A stretch of DNA of 64,000 bases, from positions 186,001-250,000 of the forward strand of contig NZ_WELI01000009.1 of assembly GCF_009184635.1 (NCBI RefSeq). Reading direction: 5' to 3'. Shown in pieces: positions 31,470 to 38,512 of the stretch; position 1 is the stretch's first letter, and every line of letters begins with the position of its first letter. Under the pieces are notes generated by a model. It was not told where the DNA came from. It ran no database searches and saw only the letters and a list, made by a program, of their open reading frames with translations. The DNA is from Rudanella paleaurantiibacter. GTDB taxonomy: Bacteria; Bacteroidota; Bacteroidia; Cytophagales; Spirosomataceae. Position numbers and translations under genes: made by a program.

Positions 31470-32421
31470 ACAAGCACTACGGCAAAACTTCCGAGATCTT
31501 ATTCCACATTTGAAGGACTGGGGCAAAAAGGTAGACCAGACAATTGCCGATTTAGTGAAGGATTTGGTAATGGAAAAAAGGGTTCAAATGAGTCCTGACT
31601 TCAGGATCAAACAGGAAGATAGTTTTATCAAGAAAGTCACCGTAACCAAGAAATACAACAACCCGATAACTGATACTTCTGATAAGGTTGCAACAAGAAT
31701 TGTTCTTTTGACAACTAATGATGTTAAGGAGGTTTCCGAAAGACTCAAGGCGTATGCTTCTTGGAATATTTCACATGATAAAGACTGGGAAAAGGAAATC
31801 GAAAAAGCTCCTAATTCCTTTGGCTATCAGTCTGCTCATTTTGTAGTTTGGCCAATAGAAAAAGCTAGCGATGAGCTTGATGTTCTCGCTTTAAAATGCG
31901 AAATTCAGGTCAGAACACTACTTCAACACGCCTATGCAGAAGTAAGCCATGACCATGTTTATAAAGGCCCCTATAAGAGCGACAAGGCCATACTTCGGAA
32001 GTTGGCCCGATCAATGGCGCTTATGGAATCTACGGACGAGTATTTTGGAGAAATATTCGAAATGATTCGTGAACCGGAGAACCCAGAAAATGAATTGATG
32101 AAAGTGCTTAAAGAACTGTATAAAGATTTAGCGCCTAGCGTGCATGTTTACGAGGATCAGGATATGTCAGATTTGTTTCTGCCCCTTTATACAGATAAGC
32201 CGTTTCCAGTTGAAAAGCTTAAAAATTTTGTTAGAAGAAGCCCTGAGCTAGTTAACTGGATACAACGAAGTAAATTACTTTTATTTACGCATCCGATCGT
32301 TTTGATGCTCGCCTACCTATTGAACACAGACCCTGACTACCTGAAAGATAATTGGCCCTCTAGCCATCAGCAGTTGGAAGCGTTACACATAGGTTTAGGA
32401 CACAGTTTTGCAGATTACTAA
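31447..32421 (+). CDS. RelA/SpoT-domain alarmone synthetase-like protein
   Basis: A 324-residue protein (start 31447, overlapping the upstream gene). The RelA/SpoT synthetase core spans about 25-180: DKVATRI (79-85), FGYQSAHFVV (125-134), EIQVRTLLQHAYAEVSHDHVYKG (152-174, all diagnostic). There is no HD hydrolase domain and no TGS/ACT region, so it resembles small or toxic alarmone synthetases; a 150-residue helical C-terminus of unknown function follows. Expected to make (p)ppGpp, ppApp or to pyrophosphorylate tRNA. AT-rich and paired with an NA37-like protein. Confidence 0.85.
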   Translation: MNQAEKYEQALRQNFRDLIPHLKDWGKKVDQTIADLVKDLVMEKRVQMSPDFRIKQEDSFIKKVTVTKKYNNPITDTSDKVATRIVLLTTNDVKEVSERLKAYASWNISHDKDWEKEIEKAPNSFGYQSAHFVVWPIEKASDELDVLALKCEIQVRTLLQHAYAEVSHDHVYKGPYKSDKAILRKLARSMALMESTDEYFGEIFEMIREPENPENELMKVLKELYKDLAPSVHVYEDQDMSDLFLPLYTDKPFPVEKLKNFVRRSPELVNWIQRSKLLLFTHPIVLMLAYLLNTDPDYLKDNWPSSHQQLEALHIGLGHSFADY

Positions 32422-32424
32422 GTC

Positions 32425-32461
32425 AAAAGAGGCTGTAATGATACAGCCTCTTTTGTTTTTT
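32425..32461 (+). terminator. terminator of the NA37-RelA island
   Basis: AAAAGAGGCTGTA and TACAGCCTCTTTT form a 13-bp stem with a 4-base loop, followed by GTTTTTT. It closes the plus-strand cargo operon 3 bases after its stop. Confidence 0.9.
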
Positions 32462-32484
32462 GTATTGGGAAGATTACAAATCTA

Positions 32485-32658
32485 CTATGCGCGTTCCTTC
32501 TTCGCAGTAACTATCTGTTTGCAGAGACCAGTCAAAGAGAAATGTTCTGGCGATGGCTGGTAGCCAAACGCAACGGTGAATAGCGTCATGCCTTCCTGAT
32601 GGGTCAAGCTGCAGAGTTGGCGCTCGGTTGTGGTGTCTGAATTAATGTTTGCTTCCAT
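32485..32658 (-). CDS. small hypothetical phage protein
   Basis: A 57-residue protein starting at ATG 32658 (MEANINSDTTTERQLCSLTH), overlapping the previous gene by 17 bases. No motif is recognised. It is the last gene of the early minus-strand operon before the alarmone island. Confidence 0.45.
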   Translation of the reverse strand: MEANINSDTTTERQLCSLTHQEGMTLFTVAFGYQPSPEHFSLTGLCKQIVTAKKERA

Positions 32659-32902
32659 TGGTGTTTTTTCGGTTCCAACGCAGAACCGGTTTTGCGTTTC
32701 CTGCTTCCACTTCACGGTAGGCTTTTGCGCCTGGCTCCTGCGGCTCGCGCTCGTCGAGTAGTGCACTGATTAGGGCGATCCGGTTGGTGATCCACTCGGT
32801 CGGCTCCCCGCCGTCGTGCGCCCGATCGAATCGAAACTCGAAGCCCACCCGCACGCGTCGCAGCGTGCGGGTGTCGAAGCGTTGATAAAACTCCCGGCTC
32901 AT
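32642..32902 (-). CDS. hypothetical phage protein
   Basis: An 86-residue basic protein starting MSREFYQRFDTRTLRRVRVGFEF, coupled to the MazG-like gene by an ATGA overlap. It is helical and Arg-rich, possibly nucleic-acid binding. No family is recognised. Confidence 0.55.
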   Translation of the reverse strand: MSREFYQRFDTRTLRRVRVGFEFRFDRAHDGGEPTEWITNRIALISALLDEREPQEPGAKAYREVEAGNAKPVLRWNRKNTNGSKH

Positions 32903-33393
32903 TTTGCCATCGGGATGGTGAGCGAATCGCTAACCTCTTCCACGTCGAGTAAGCGGTAGGTCAGCTCCAGCCCGAAGATGGTCAGCTTCCGGGCGATCTT
33001 GCTGATCTCGTCGTTGTGGGCATTGGCCCGCGACAGGATCAGCTCGGCAAATGCCCCCACCAGTTGTGTGAGCTGGATGTACGATGTGGCCGGGTCGCCC
33101 AAATTGAACTCGTACTTGAGGAATGTCCGGTCGAGCAGCTCCTCGGCCGAACACGGCCAGCCATGAAGCTCACTCAGCCACTCGCACATCTGCACCACCA
33201 CGGCTGTGACCTGCACAGCTTCCTCGCGCTGGTGCCGGGCTGCTTCCGGATCGTCGTCGAGCATGGCTCTGGCTACTTCACCCATCTCCTCCTGCAGTAC
33301 GAGTAGCCAGCCAGTCAGCGACAGCTGCTGTTTACCCCATTTCTCTGTTTGGCGTACCCGCTCCTCAATGATCAGTTTCTTCAGCGTTTCCAT
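32899..33393 (-). CDS. MazG-like NTP pyrophosphohydrolase
   Basis: A 164-residue protein starting at ATG 33393 (METLKKLIIEERVRQTEKWG). The MazG fold is seen in EERVRQTEKWG, then LQEEMGEVARAMLDD (36-50, E-x2-E metal ligands) and EEAVQVTAVVVQMCEWL (59-75). MazG enzymes hydrolyse NTPs to NMPs and in phages may clean dUTP or lower (p)ppGpp. The TAATG overlap couples it to the HAD gene. Notable that an alarmone-synthetase-like gene is inserted next to it. Confidence 0.8.
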   Translation of the reverse strand: METLKKLIIEERVRQTEKWGKQQLSLTGWLLVLQEEMGEVARAMLDDDPEAARHQREEAVQVTAVVVQMCEWLSELHGWPCSAEELLDRTFLKYEFNLGDPATSYIQLTQLVGAFAELILSRANAHNDEISKIARKLTIFGLELTYRLLDVEEVSDSLTIPMAK

Positions 33394-34052
33394 TAGACCC
33401 TGCCCTCCATGTTTTCGCCTAACAATTCCACCTGCGCAGCTGGCCACGCTGTACCATTCACCCGCTCGACGTCGATCCGAACATGGGAGTACTCGCAGAG
33501 CTGCAGCCGCTCAATGGCTTCCTCTGGCGAATCGCCAAGGCTATGGCCAACAAGTGCATACTGTTCACCCTCGGACATCACGCTGAAGTCGATCCGGTAT
33601 ATCTTGTCCCGGCTCCAGTTATCGGGCAGTACCTTCAAGCTGATCAGCGTCTGCTCCACCTCGTACCAGCTCACGAAGGCTCGGCCACCACTTACCTCGA
33701 TGAGCGGGCAACCCAGCGCAGCGTCATCGATGTAGAGGTGCGCATACTGCTTGTTGGAGCTGCTCCAGCTCTGCGCGTAATTCTCGTTCCACCACATGTC
33801 GATACCCTGCTGTTCCAGGTATTCCTGCGCCGTTTCGAACGCAGCACCATCACGCATTGTCCAGAGCATGAGCTGATGTCCAGCTTCCTGCAGCCGCTTC
33901 ATGACCTTGATGGCGTGCGGTACCGGAGGCCCGATTGCCGGGAACTCCTTGCCTGGGTGCTGGCAGATGGTGCCGTCGAAGTCGATGGCAATAATGAGGT
34001 TTTCGGGAGTCGGCCCACCGACGATGGGTTCAATCAACTTGTGGCGCTTCAT
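33393..34052 (-). CDS. HAD-superfamily hydrolase
   Basis: A 219-residue protein. LIIAIDFDGTICQHPG (19-34) is HAD motif I (DFDGT), ALKLM- or WTMRDG (63-68) motif II, and YIDDAALG (about 106-113) motif IV. It probably removes a phosphate from a nucleotide or small sugar. The C-terminal 80 residues (NWSRDKIYRIDFSVMSEGEQ) form a second, unknown beta-rich domain. It is coupled to the MazG-like gene, so both may process nucleotides. Confidence 0.78.
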   Translation of the reverse strand: MKRHKLIEPIVGGPTPENLIIAIDFDGTICQHPGKEFPAIGPPVPHAIKVMKRLQEAGHQLMLWTMRDGAAFETAQEYLEQQGIDMWWNENYAQSWSSSNKQYAHLYIDDAALGCPLIEVSGGRAFVSWYEVEQTLISLKVLPDNWSRDKIYRIDFSVMSEGEQYALVGHSLGDSPEEAIERLQLCEYSHVRIDVERVNGTAWPAAQVELLGENMEGRV

Positions 34053-34479
34053 GAGGACGATATAGGTTATGTACGATGTAAATGATTTCGCGCAGTTCGC
34101 TCTCAGCGAGCGTCAGGTTGTGCTCCTGATCCATGTGCCTGGCCAGCCGCTCTATGGTTTGGGCGTCGGCTGGCTCCTGCACCACGAATACCCCACCTTT
34201 GCCCAGCTGCTCAATGTAGTCATAGGTGCGGCCGAGCTGTTGGCGGTCGGTGCAGGCAGCGAGGGTTCGGGCCAGCTGCACCATGATGTCGCGGGTCTTC
34301 AGAAATGCACCCTTCGTGGTCGGATCGAGCGATGCAAGCAACCGGCCCCGGTACACCTCGCCCTGCTTCTTAACGGCTGATTTGTTCGGCGATTCGGCCA
34401 TGAGCAGGTAGGCCAGATGGTTGAGGATCGACGAGACCAGCAGCTTCTCGCTGGCGCTGTCAGAGTTTGTCGTAGTCAT
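34030..34479 (-). CDS. hypothetical phage early protein
   Basis: A 149-residue helical protein (ATG at 34479, MTTTNSDSASEKLLVSSILN). It overlaps the HAD gene by 23 bases. The middle is basic and helical (TRDIMVQLARTLAACTDRQQL), which fits a DNA-associated or regulatory protein. No family is recognised. Confidence 0.6.
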   Translation of the reverse strand: MTTTNSDSASEKLLVSSILNHLAYLLMAESPNKSAVKKQGEVYRGRLLASLDPTTKGAFLKTRDIMVQLARTLAACTDRQQLGRTYDYIEQLGKGGVFVVQEPADAQTIERLARHMDQEHNLTLAESELREIIYIVHNLYRPHEAPQVD

Positions 34480-34618
34480 AAAACTTTGGGGTTTGAGCAC
34501 TCAGAAAAATGTCGAGGACGGGAGCCAGAATGGCCGTGAGTAGGATTGCCAGGGCAACAGTGATGGCTACCACCAGCGCAGCAAGCAGCGCCAGCGGGAT
34601 TGTGAACAAGAGTTTCAT
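34460..34618 (-). CDS. 52-residue membrane peptide
   Basis: A short gene missed by simple length filters. It starts at ATG 34618 (MKLLFTIPLALLAALV) and has one long hydrophobic helix of about 30 residues ending AILAPVLDIFLSAQ, with a short Lys/Tyr/Asp tail. It overlaps the start of the 149-residue gene by 20 bases, in the early operon. It could be a holin-like or regulatory membrane peptide. Confidence 0.55.
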   Translation of the reverse strand: MKLLFTIPLALLAALVVAITVALAILLTAILAPVLDIFLSAQTPKFYDYDKL

Positions 34619-34623
34619 GGTGA

Positions 34624-34977
34624 TTATTGAGGTTGAAATTCGATGATGGTTGGCGTCAGGCTCAGCCGTTCAATGGCATGATGCAGCTTGTCGAGTAGCG
34701 ACAGGCCATCGGCTGTCACGATGCTGCCCTGAAGCGAGGAATGCAGAGCCTGGGCGAGCGACACCGGCAGGCTGTAGGAGTACGTTTTGGTTTTATCCCG
34801 ATAGGCCCACGTCGACGAGGCTCGGCGAACTTTCATGTGGGCTTCGGCCAGTACCAGGGTGTCGAGGGTTGCCCACTTCCGCATCGATACCTCCTGGAGC
34901 GTCAGCCAGGCCTCTTCAGTACGCCAGTGGATGTAGGCATATTCGTTGAGGCTAATTCTGATCCGGATCGGCTGCAT
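34624..34977 (-). CDS. hypothetical phage protein
   Basis: A 117-residue protein starting MQPIRIRISLNEYAYIHWRTEE, mostly helical and basic in the first half (EVSMRKWATLDTL), coupled to the gene upstream (its ATG overlaps that stop). No family is recognised. Confidence 0.6.
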   Translation of the reverse strand: MQPIRIRISLNEYAYIHWRTEEAWLTLQEVSMRKWATLDTLVLAEAHMKVRRASSTWAYRDKTKTYSYSLPVSLAQALHSSLQGSIVTADGLSLLDKLHHAIERLSLTPTIIEFQPQ

Positions 34978-35651
34978 TATCGGTTCGAGCTATACTTGTT
35001 GTGGAGTCCCTGAATCGTGCGCTGGGCTGCGGCTGCGGCCTGCTGGTTGTACACATCCGGCTGCGGAGCCGGTGCAGTGGCCGAGGTCAGAGCCTGCGTG
35101 TAATTGATTTTGCAGGCCTCGTACCAGGCTTCTACTCGTGGCCTGGCGTACTTCTTGAGCATCACGTTGACGCAGTACGTGTGGAGGTCTCCTTGCGTCG
35201 GGAAGCGGGCTTTCGAATAGGCGAAGTCTATTTTCTCCTGCTCGCGGTTGCTCACTCGGGGAGGCAGCAGCTCTTTAAAATTCTTGCCCTGGCCGGTGCG
35301 TCGGGCGTCGTAGATGCGGTCGAGGAAGTTGCAGGTTGACAGGTCGAGCTCCAGCGATGCGTGTGGCTTACAACCGTGTGGGTACATCTCCAGAATAAGC
35401 TGATCCTGGCTGCGATGGCTGTCGCCCCGCTCGTAGAAAAACATCTGGTAGCATTTGTCGAGGTAGCCATTGTTGAGGAGCCGGGCGATGCAGTCCTGCA
35501 GGAGCGCCTGCTTGTCTTTCTTCTCGTCCATCCCCTTGGCTTTCGAGTAGCCGTCGAAGATCTTGCCGTTGGTCAGGTACAGTTCCCAGCGATAGGTGGC
35601 ATTCAGTGGATCGCCGATGAATTTGGGTTTGGTTGGGTTTGATGGGGTCAT
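34977..35651 (-). CDS. hypothetical phage early protein, possible DNA-metabolism gene
   Basis: A 224-residue protein starting MTPSNPTKPKFIGDPLNATY. It has paired cysteines (LLQDCIAR, LNNGYLDKCYQMFFY, then SLELDLSTCNFL) and a basic helical C-terminus (RTIQGLHNKYSSNR), compatible with a DNA-binding protein. It is the first gene of the early operon, with iteron-like repeats 240-320 bases upstream. Function unknown. Confidence 0.6.
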   Translation of the reverse strand: MTPSNPTKPKFIGDPLNATYRWELYLTNGKIFDGYSKAKGMDEKKDKQALLQDCIARLLNNGYLDKCYQMFFYERGDSHRSQDQLILEMYPHGCKPHASLELDLSTCNFLDRIYDARRTGQGKNFKELLPPRVSNREQEKIDFAYSKARFPTQGDLHTYCVNVMLKKYARPRVEAWYEACKINYTQALTSATAPAPQPDVYNQQAAAAAQRTIQGLHNKYSSNR

Positions 35652-35887
35652 GGGAGTGGGTCGTTTTAGGCGTTCTGAGCGATTGTGGGCTGTTGCTCTT
35701 GTTTAAGCAGGACGAAAAAACGATCGTGGCCGAGGTGGGCTGAAATGGACATTGTGGTTTGGTTTGAAATTTTGGGGTTCATTTTGGGTCTGCTTTTGCC
35801 CAGGTGCTGTTCGGTGCGCCTTTGCCCGCTTTTCGGCCGAAACCCCCTTCCAGTTATTCAGTTCGGGAGAGAGAACTGGAAAGGTGA

Positions 35888-35972
35888 GTTGTCAAACGTT
35901 ATTCAGAGTTGACAATAAGTTGTCTTTTAGTACTCAATGTTGACAACAGGAGTTGACAACAGCGTTGACAAC
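35888..35972. repeat. GTTGACAAC iteron-like repeats
   Basis: GTTGACAAC occurs exactly at 35939, 35952 and 35964, with related GTTGACAA at 35908, GTTGTC at 35919 and the inverse GTTGTCAA at 35888. The spacing of 12-13 bases places the strong copies near one helical turn apart. Such repeats mark phage origins or operator arrays; they lie upstream of the early operon at 35651. Confidence 0.7.
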
Positions 35973-36268
35973 TGGAAAACCGGCTGAAAAAACCTGACGA
36001 TCTGTCAGGGCAAAGAGGTACCGTTCAGCCCATAAGGCTGTTTTTTTGAGGTGCCGCCCAAAAACTGCTGCAGGCATGCGTACAGCTGGTTTGGTCGGCT
36101 CGAAACACAAAACGTATGTGCCTATACGCTGTGCTTCTGACTGAGATCGCTGTGCACGTCGACTCAGCCAAACCCTGGTGGGCCACTCCTGGTCTCGACT
36201 AAGTTGCCGGTTGACGTGAGCCAACCGGCAATCCCATTCTTGACCCTGATCAGGCCCACCCTGATCGC

Positions 36269-36348
36269 GCCAGGGAACGGATTCGAACCGCCCATGATGT
36301 AGGCCGAGGCCATACAATCCCTTACCCGCTGTCTGGCAGCGGCCTGGC
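36269..36348 (-). ncRNA. tRNA-like element A (non-canonical)
   Basis: On the minus strand an 80-nt segment begins GCCAGGC and ends CCCTGGC (six of seven pairs) and holds a T-arm-like GCGG-TTCGAAT-CCGT. Between them lie a 5-6-bp hairpin (CCGCTG...CAGCGG), then GGGTAAGGG, then a long hairpin (TGTATGGCC...GGCCTACA). It has no normal D-arm and no T at position 33 of either possible anticodon loop, so it is not a standard tRNA. Confidence 0.45.
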
Positions 36349-36471
36349 ATTCCGTTGAGGCTGTTAGTGGGGGTGAAACATCTGCCGACCAGAAACCCGA
36401 TCGGCAGATTGCGCCTAATCCTAATCCACTAAACCGGCCTTCCTTCCGGGACTTTGGCCCAGTGGGCCATG

Positions 36472-36541
36472 CTCCAGAGCCGGATTCGAACCAGCCTAAG
36501 AGGGCACTACTCCCCTTACCCGTCAACCGGACGGTCTGGCC
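36472..36541 (-). ncRNA. tRNA-like element B (non-canonical)
   Basis: On the minus strand a 70-nt segment starts GGCCAGA, ends TCTGGAG, and carries a well-paired T-arm (GCTGG-TTCGAAT-CCGGC). The first hairpin is CCGTC...GACGG, then GGGTAAGGGG, then a hairpin (TAAGGGG...CCTCTTA). It has the same layout as element A (GGCC, hairpin, GGTAAG, hairpin, T-arm) with a different sequence. Confidence 0.45.
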
Positions 36542-36611
36542 TTGGCAGTTCGCACTATTCATTGGTTGGCGTTCAACTCAACCTCATGCCGGGCTGCAAA
36601 CCCCCTCTGTT

Positions 36612-36812
36612 TCATTGCCCACTGGGCGTATCTTCAGTGGCCTTAGACCCGCCATGCTTTAGAAACACGTCGAGCGTTTGGCTCATTATTTTGCCTAATT
36701 CGTCGATCTCCCTGATCAGTACTGGATCGGCTAACTTCTGCTGCATCACGATCGCCTGTCGCTCGTCGCGCATAGACCGGGCTTTACGGTAGAGTTCGCC
36801 AAAGGTGCTCAT
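36612..36812 (-). CDS. small hypothetical phage protein
   Basis: A 66-residue helical protein starting MSTFGELYRKARSMRDERQAI, coupled to the upstream zinc-finger gene (ATGA overlap). No function is recognised. Confidence 0.5.
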   Translation of the reverse strand: MSTFGELYRKARSMRDERQAIVMQQKLADPVLIREIDELGKIMSQTLDVFLKHGGSKATEDTPSGQ

Positions 36813-37177
36813 GCCGCCTGCTTCAGAATAGGACGAGAATTAAAGGGTTCAACTCGCCCCCGGCAGCGGGCTTCGCCATGGCCGTTGAGGGCTGTCTGGC
36901 TCCGGAACTCCCGGCCACACTTGCGGCAGCTGATAGGAGCCGGTGCCGCAGCGGGAATTGGTGCCGGCACGGGCACTGCAGCAGCGGTACCGGCCGTTTC
37001 AGTACCGGCCAGTACGTTCTTCAGCCAATCCATCACGGCGATGTTAGCCAGAGAGGCTTCGCGCCCGATTCGGTCGAGAGCCATGCGCTGGGCGCGCACA
37101 TCGCCGGGATTATTGAGGGCGTCGGTCAGGTGACCACGCATAACGGCCTCACGCGTTTTCACTCGTGGCGTATTCAT
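36809..37177 (-). CDS. phage protein with C-terminal C2HC-type zinc finger
   Basis: A 122-residue protein (ATG at 37177). The first part is helical; an Ala/Pro-rich linker (AAVPVPAPIPAAAPAPI) leads to a zinc finger ISCRKCGREFRSQTALNGHGEARC with two Cys and a His plus a distal Cys. It probably binds DNA. It overlaps the DUF4494 gene by 29 bases. Confidence 0.6.
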   Translation of the reverse strand: MNTPRVKTREAVMRGHLTDALNNPGDVRAQRMALDRIGREASLANIAVMDWLKNVLAGTETAGTAAAVPVPAPIPAAAPAPISCRKCGREFRSQTALNGHGEARCRGRVEPFNSRPILKQAA

Positions 37178-37625
37178 TAGGCTCGTCGTCAAAGGGGAAA
37201 ATTTCCAGAATGGGCGTGCGATCGATCGCGTGTACTTCGTAAGGCATCAGGATCGGCCGCAGGCTTTCCTCTAAGCGTTCGAAGGCCTCCTTCACGTTGT
37301 CGGCGTTAACGAGCATCGTGTTCTTGATCTTCTTCTCCCGGCCTTTATCGTCTTCGGTCAGGAATACGACCTTGCACTTAAACCAGATACCGCCCAGGTC
37401 GTGCGAGAAGATATCGCTGATAGGTTGCTTCGAAATCGAGTCAACCTGAAAGTCCGGTGTGTTGTCCGGTACGCATTTGTAAATGCGGGCTTCAGCGTCG
37501 GTGTACGAAACGGCATCGTACAAATAGGTCTGCTTGATCGTCTTCAGACGCACCTGATCACCCTGGCGGTCTGTTACGATTTCTTCCTTCTGGTACTTGA
37601 TCGTACCTTGAAACCACAGTGGCAT
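37149..37625 (-). CDS. DUF4494 family protein
   Basis: A 158-residue protein starting at ATG 37625 (MPLWFQGTIKYQKEEIV). The opening WF-x-G-T-I-K-Y, then TYLYDAVSYTDAEARIYK (about 33-50) matches DUF4494, a family frequent in Bacteroidota prophages. Its role is unknown; it sits in the early, replication-side gene cluster. Confidence 0.8.
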   Translation of the reverse strand: MPLWFQGTIKYQKEEIVTDRQGDQVRLKTIKQTYLYDAVSYTDAEARIYKCVPDNTPDFQVDSISKQPISDIFSHDLGGIWFKCKVVFLTEDDKGREKKIKNTMLVNADNVKEAFERLEESLRPILMPYEVHAIDRTPILEIFPFDDEPNEYATSENA

Positions 37626-37636
37626 AATGGTAAGGG

Positions 37637-37915
37637 TTAAGCGGTTGCTGTACAACCGATCTGGATTTTTTGAAAATGCGGATTGAAGGTGTTCCAGATC
37701 TGCAGGCGCTTCAGGCGCAGCTGGCGTACTTCCTCATTCAACGAGCGGCAATCGAGGCCGTTCTGGCGGAGCACCTGTTGGCACTTCTGGAGATAGTCGG
37801 TCTGCTGGTCGAGCTTGTCGATCAACGACCAGCGTTGCTGTTTGGTCAGCAGCTCAGGGCTGGTGATGGTCAGCAGTTCGGAAATGGAAAGTGGCGTGTT
37901 CATGGGTATAGGCAT
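37637..37915 (-). CDS. small hypothetical phage protein
   Basis: A 92-residue helical protein starting at 37915 (MPIPMNTPLSISELLT). RWSLIDKLDQQTDYLQKCQQVL is a coiled coil. Its ATG overlaps the stop of the membrane peptide upstream (TAATG). No function is recognised. Confidence 0.5.
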   Translation of the reverse strand: MPIPMNTPLSISELLTITSPELLTKQQRWSLIDKLDQQTDYLQKCQQVLRQNGLDCRSLNEEVRQLRLKRLQIWNTFNPHFQKIQIGCTATA

Positions 37916-38067
37916 TATTTGAGCAGCTTCTCAGCCCGTCGCGCATCGCGATGGTTCACGTAACAAACCAGTGCTACTGCGAGCAGCTCGGCCAGCAGTA
38001 GGAGGCCCACCATAATCCACAGCGGTTGCAGTGGATAGCAGGCAGCAAAGACCTTGTTAGGGATCAT
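37915..38067 (-). CDS. 50-residue single-span membrane peptide
   Basis: A short gene starting at ATG 38067 (MIPNKVFAACYPLQPLW) with one membrane helix (IMVGLLLLAELLAVALVCYV) and a basic tail (NHRDARRAEKLLK). It is translationally coupled to the next gene (TAATG). In an early phage operon such peptides often act on the host membrane or on superinfection, but nothing is known here. Confidence 0.6.
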   Translation of the reverse strand: MIPNKVFAACYPLQPLWIMVGLLLLAELLAVALVCYVNHRDARRAEKLLK

Positions 38068-38088
38068 GATATTGGTTGAAAAGGAGCG

Positions 38089-38349
38089 TTAAGCGTCCGG
38101 GATAGTATTCGATCGGATGTCGGCAAGAGAGAAGCCCAGGAAGGTCACCAGCGCATCAGCGATCGCAAACGGAAGGGTGCGCAGATCTACACCACCGGCG
38201 CGCTCCTTCCGGAGCACGGTGCGTTCAAAATACATGAGGCAATTGCTGTCGGCATTGATGGATTGCCGGGCCAGCGTCGCGTTCATCTCGTTCCATCTGT
38301 CCAGGTCAGTATGCCGCAACCGCTTGTAATGTTCCTGTATCGTTTTCAT
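38089..38349 (-). CDS. small hypothetical phage early protein
   Basis: An 86-residue protein starting at ATG 38349 (MKTIQEHYKRLRHTDLDRWN), helical, first gene of the minus-strand early operon and divergent from the lysogeny operon. Its N-terminal half is basic, compatible with DNA binding (a Cro-like role would fit the position). No family is recognised. Confidence 0.55.
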   Translation of the reverse strand: MKTIQEHYKRLRHTDLDRWNEMNATLARQSINADSNCLMYFERTVLRKERAGGVDLRTLPFAIADALVTFLGFSLADIRSNTIPDA

Positions 38350-38435
38350 GCTACCATCAACCACTCACACATTTTTTGAAGGTCGTTTGCTCTTTGTTGC
38401 AAACTTTGTTGTTATCATTGTGTGAATGATGAGAG

Positions 38436-38464
38436 CAATATTAGACATATATTTCTAATAATTG
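38436..38464. promoter_or_regulatory. operator candidate in the divergent switch region
   Basis: CAATATTAG (38436) and CTAATAATTG (38455) form an imperfect inverted repeat between the divergent early and repressor operons. It lies in a very AT-rich 160-nt stretch and could be bound by the repressor at 39343. Confidence 0.4.
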
Positions 38465-38512
38465 CAAGTATTTGCCATATTTATTTTATGGTATATACTT
38501 AATTTATTGATT

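Larger units (their letters stand above)
35652..36611. other. 960-nt structured non-coding region
   Basis: No convincing gene on either strand. It contains iteron-like GTTGACAAC repeats (35888-35972), a long hairpin at 36201-36229 (TTGCCGGTT with CAACCGGCAA), a hairpin at 36379-36410 (ATCTGCCGA with TCGGCAGAT), a hairpin at 36452-36470 (GGCCCA with TGGGCC) and two tRNA-like elements. The density of paired segments suggests a structured RNA or a replication/packaging region. Confidence 0.6.

Noticed and set aside
35685-35912. Plus-strand 75-codon frame (MGCCSCLSRTKKRSWPRW)
   Set aside because: It lies in the regulatory region with the iterons, has unusual Trp/Cys-rich composition and no neighbour in the same direction; it looks like chance.
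36269-36541. Two normal phage tRNA genes on the minus strand
   Set aside because: The T-arms are convincing but neither segment has a D-arm or a loop with T at position 33, and the acceptor stems are imperfect, so they are reported only as tRNA-like.
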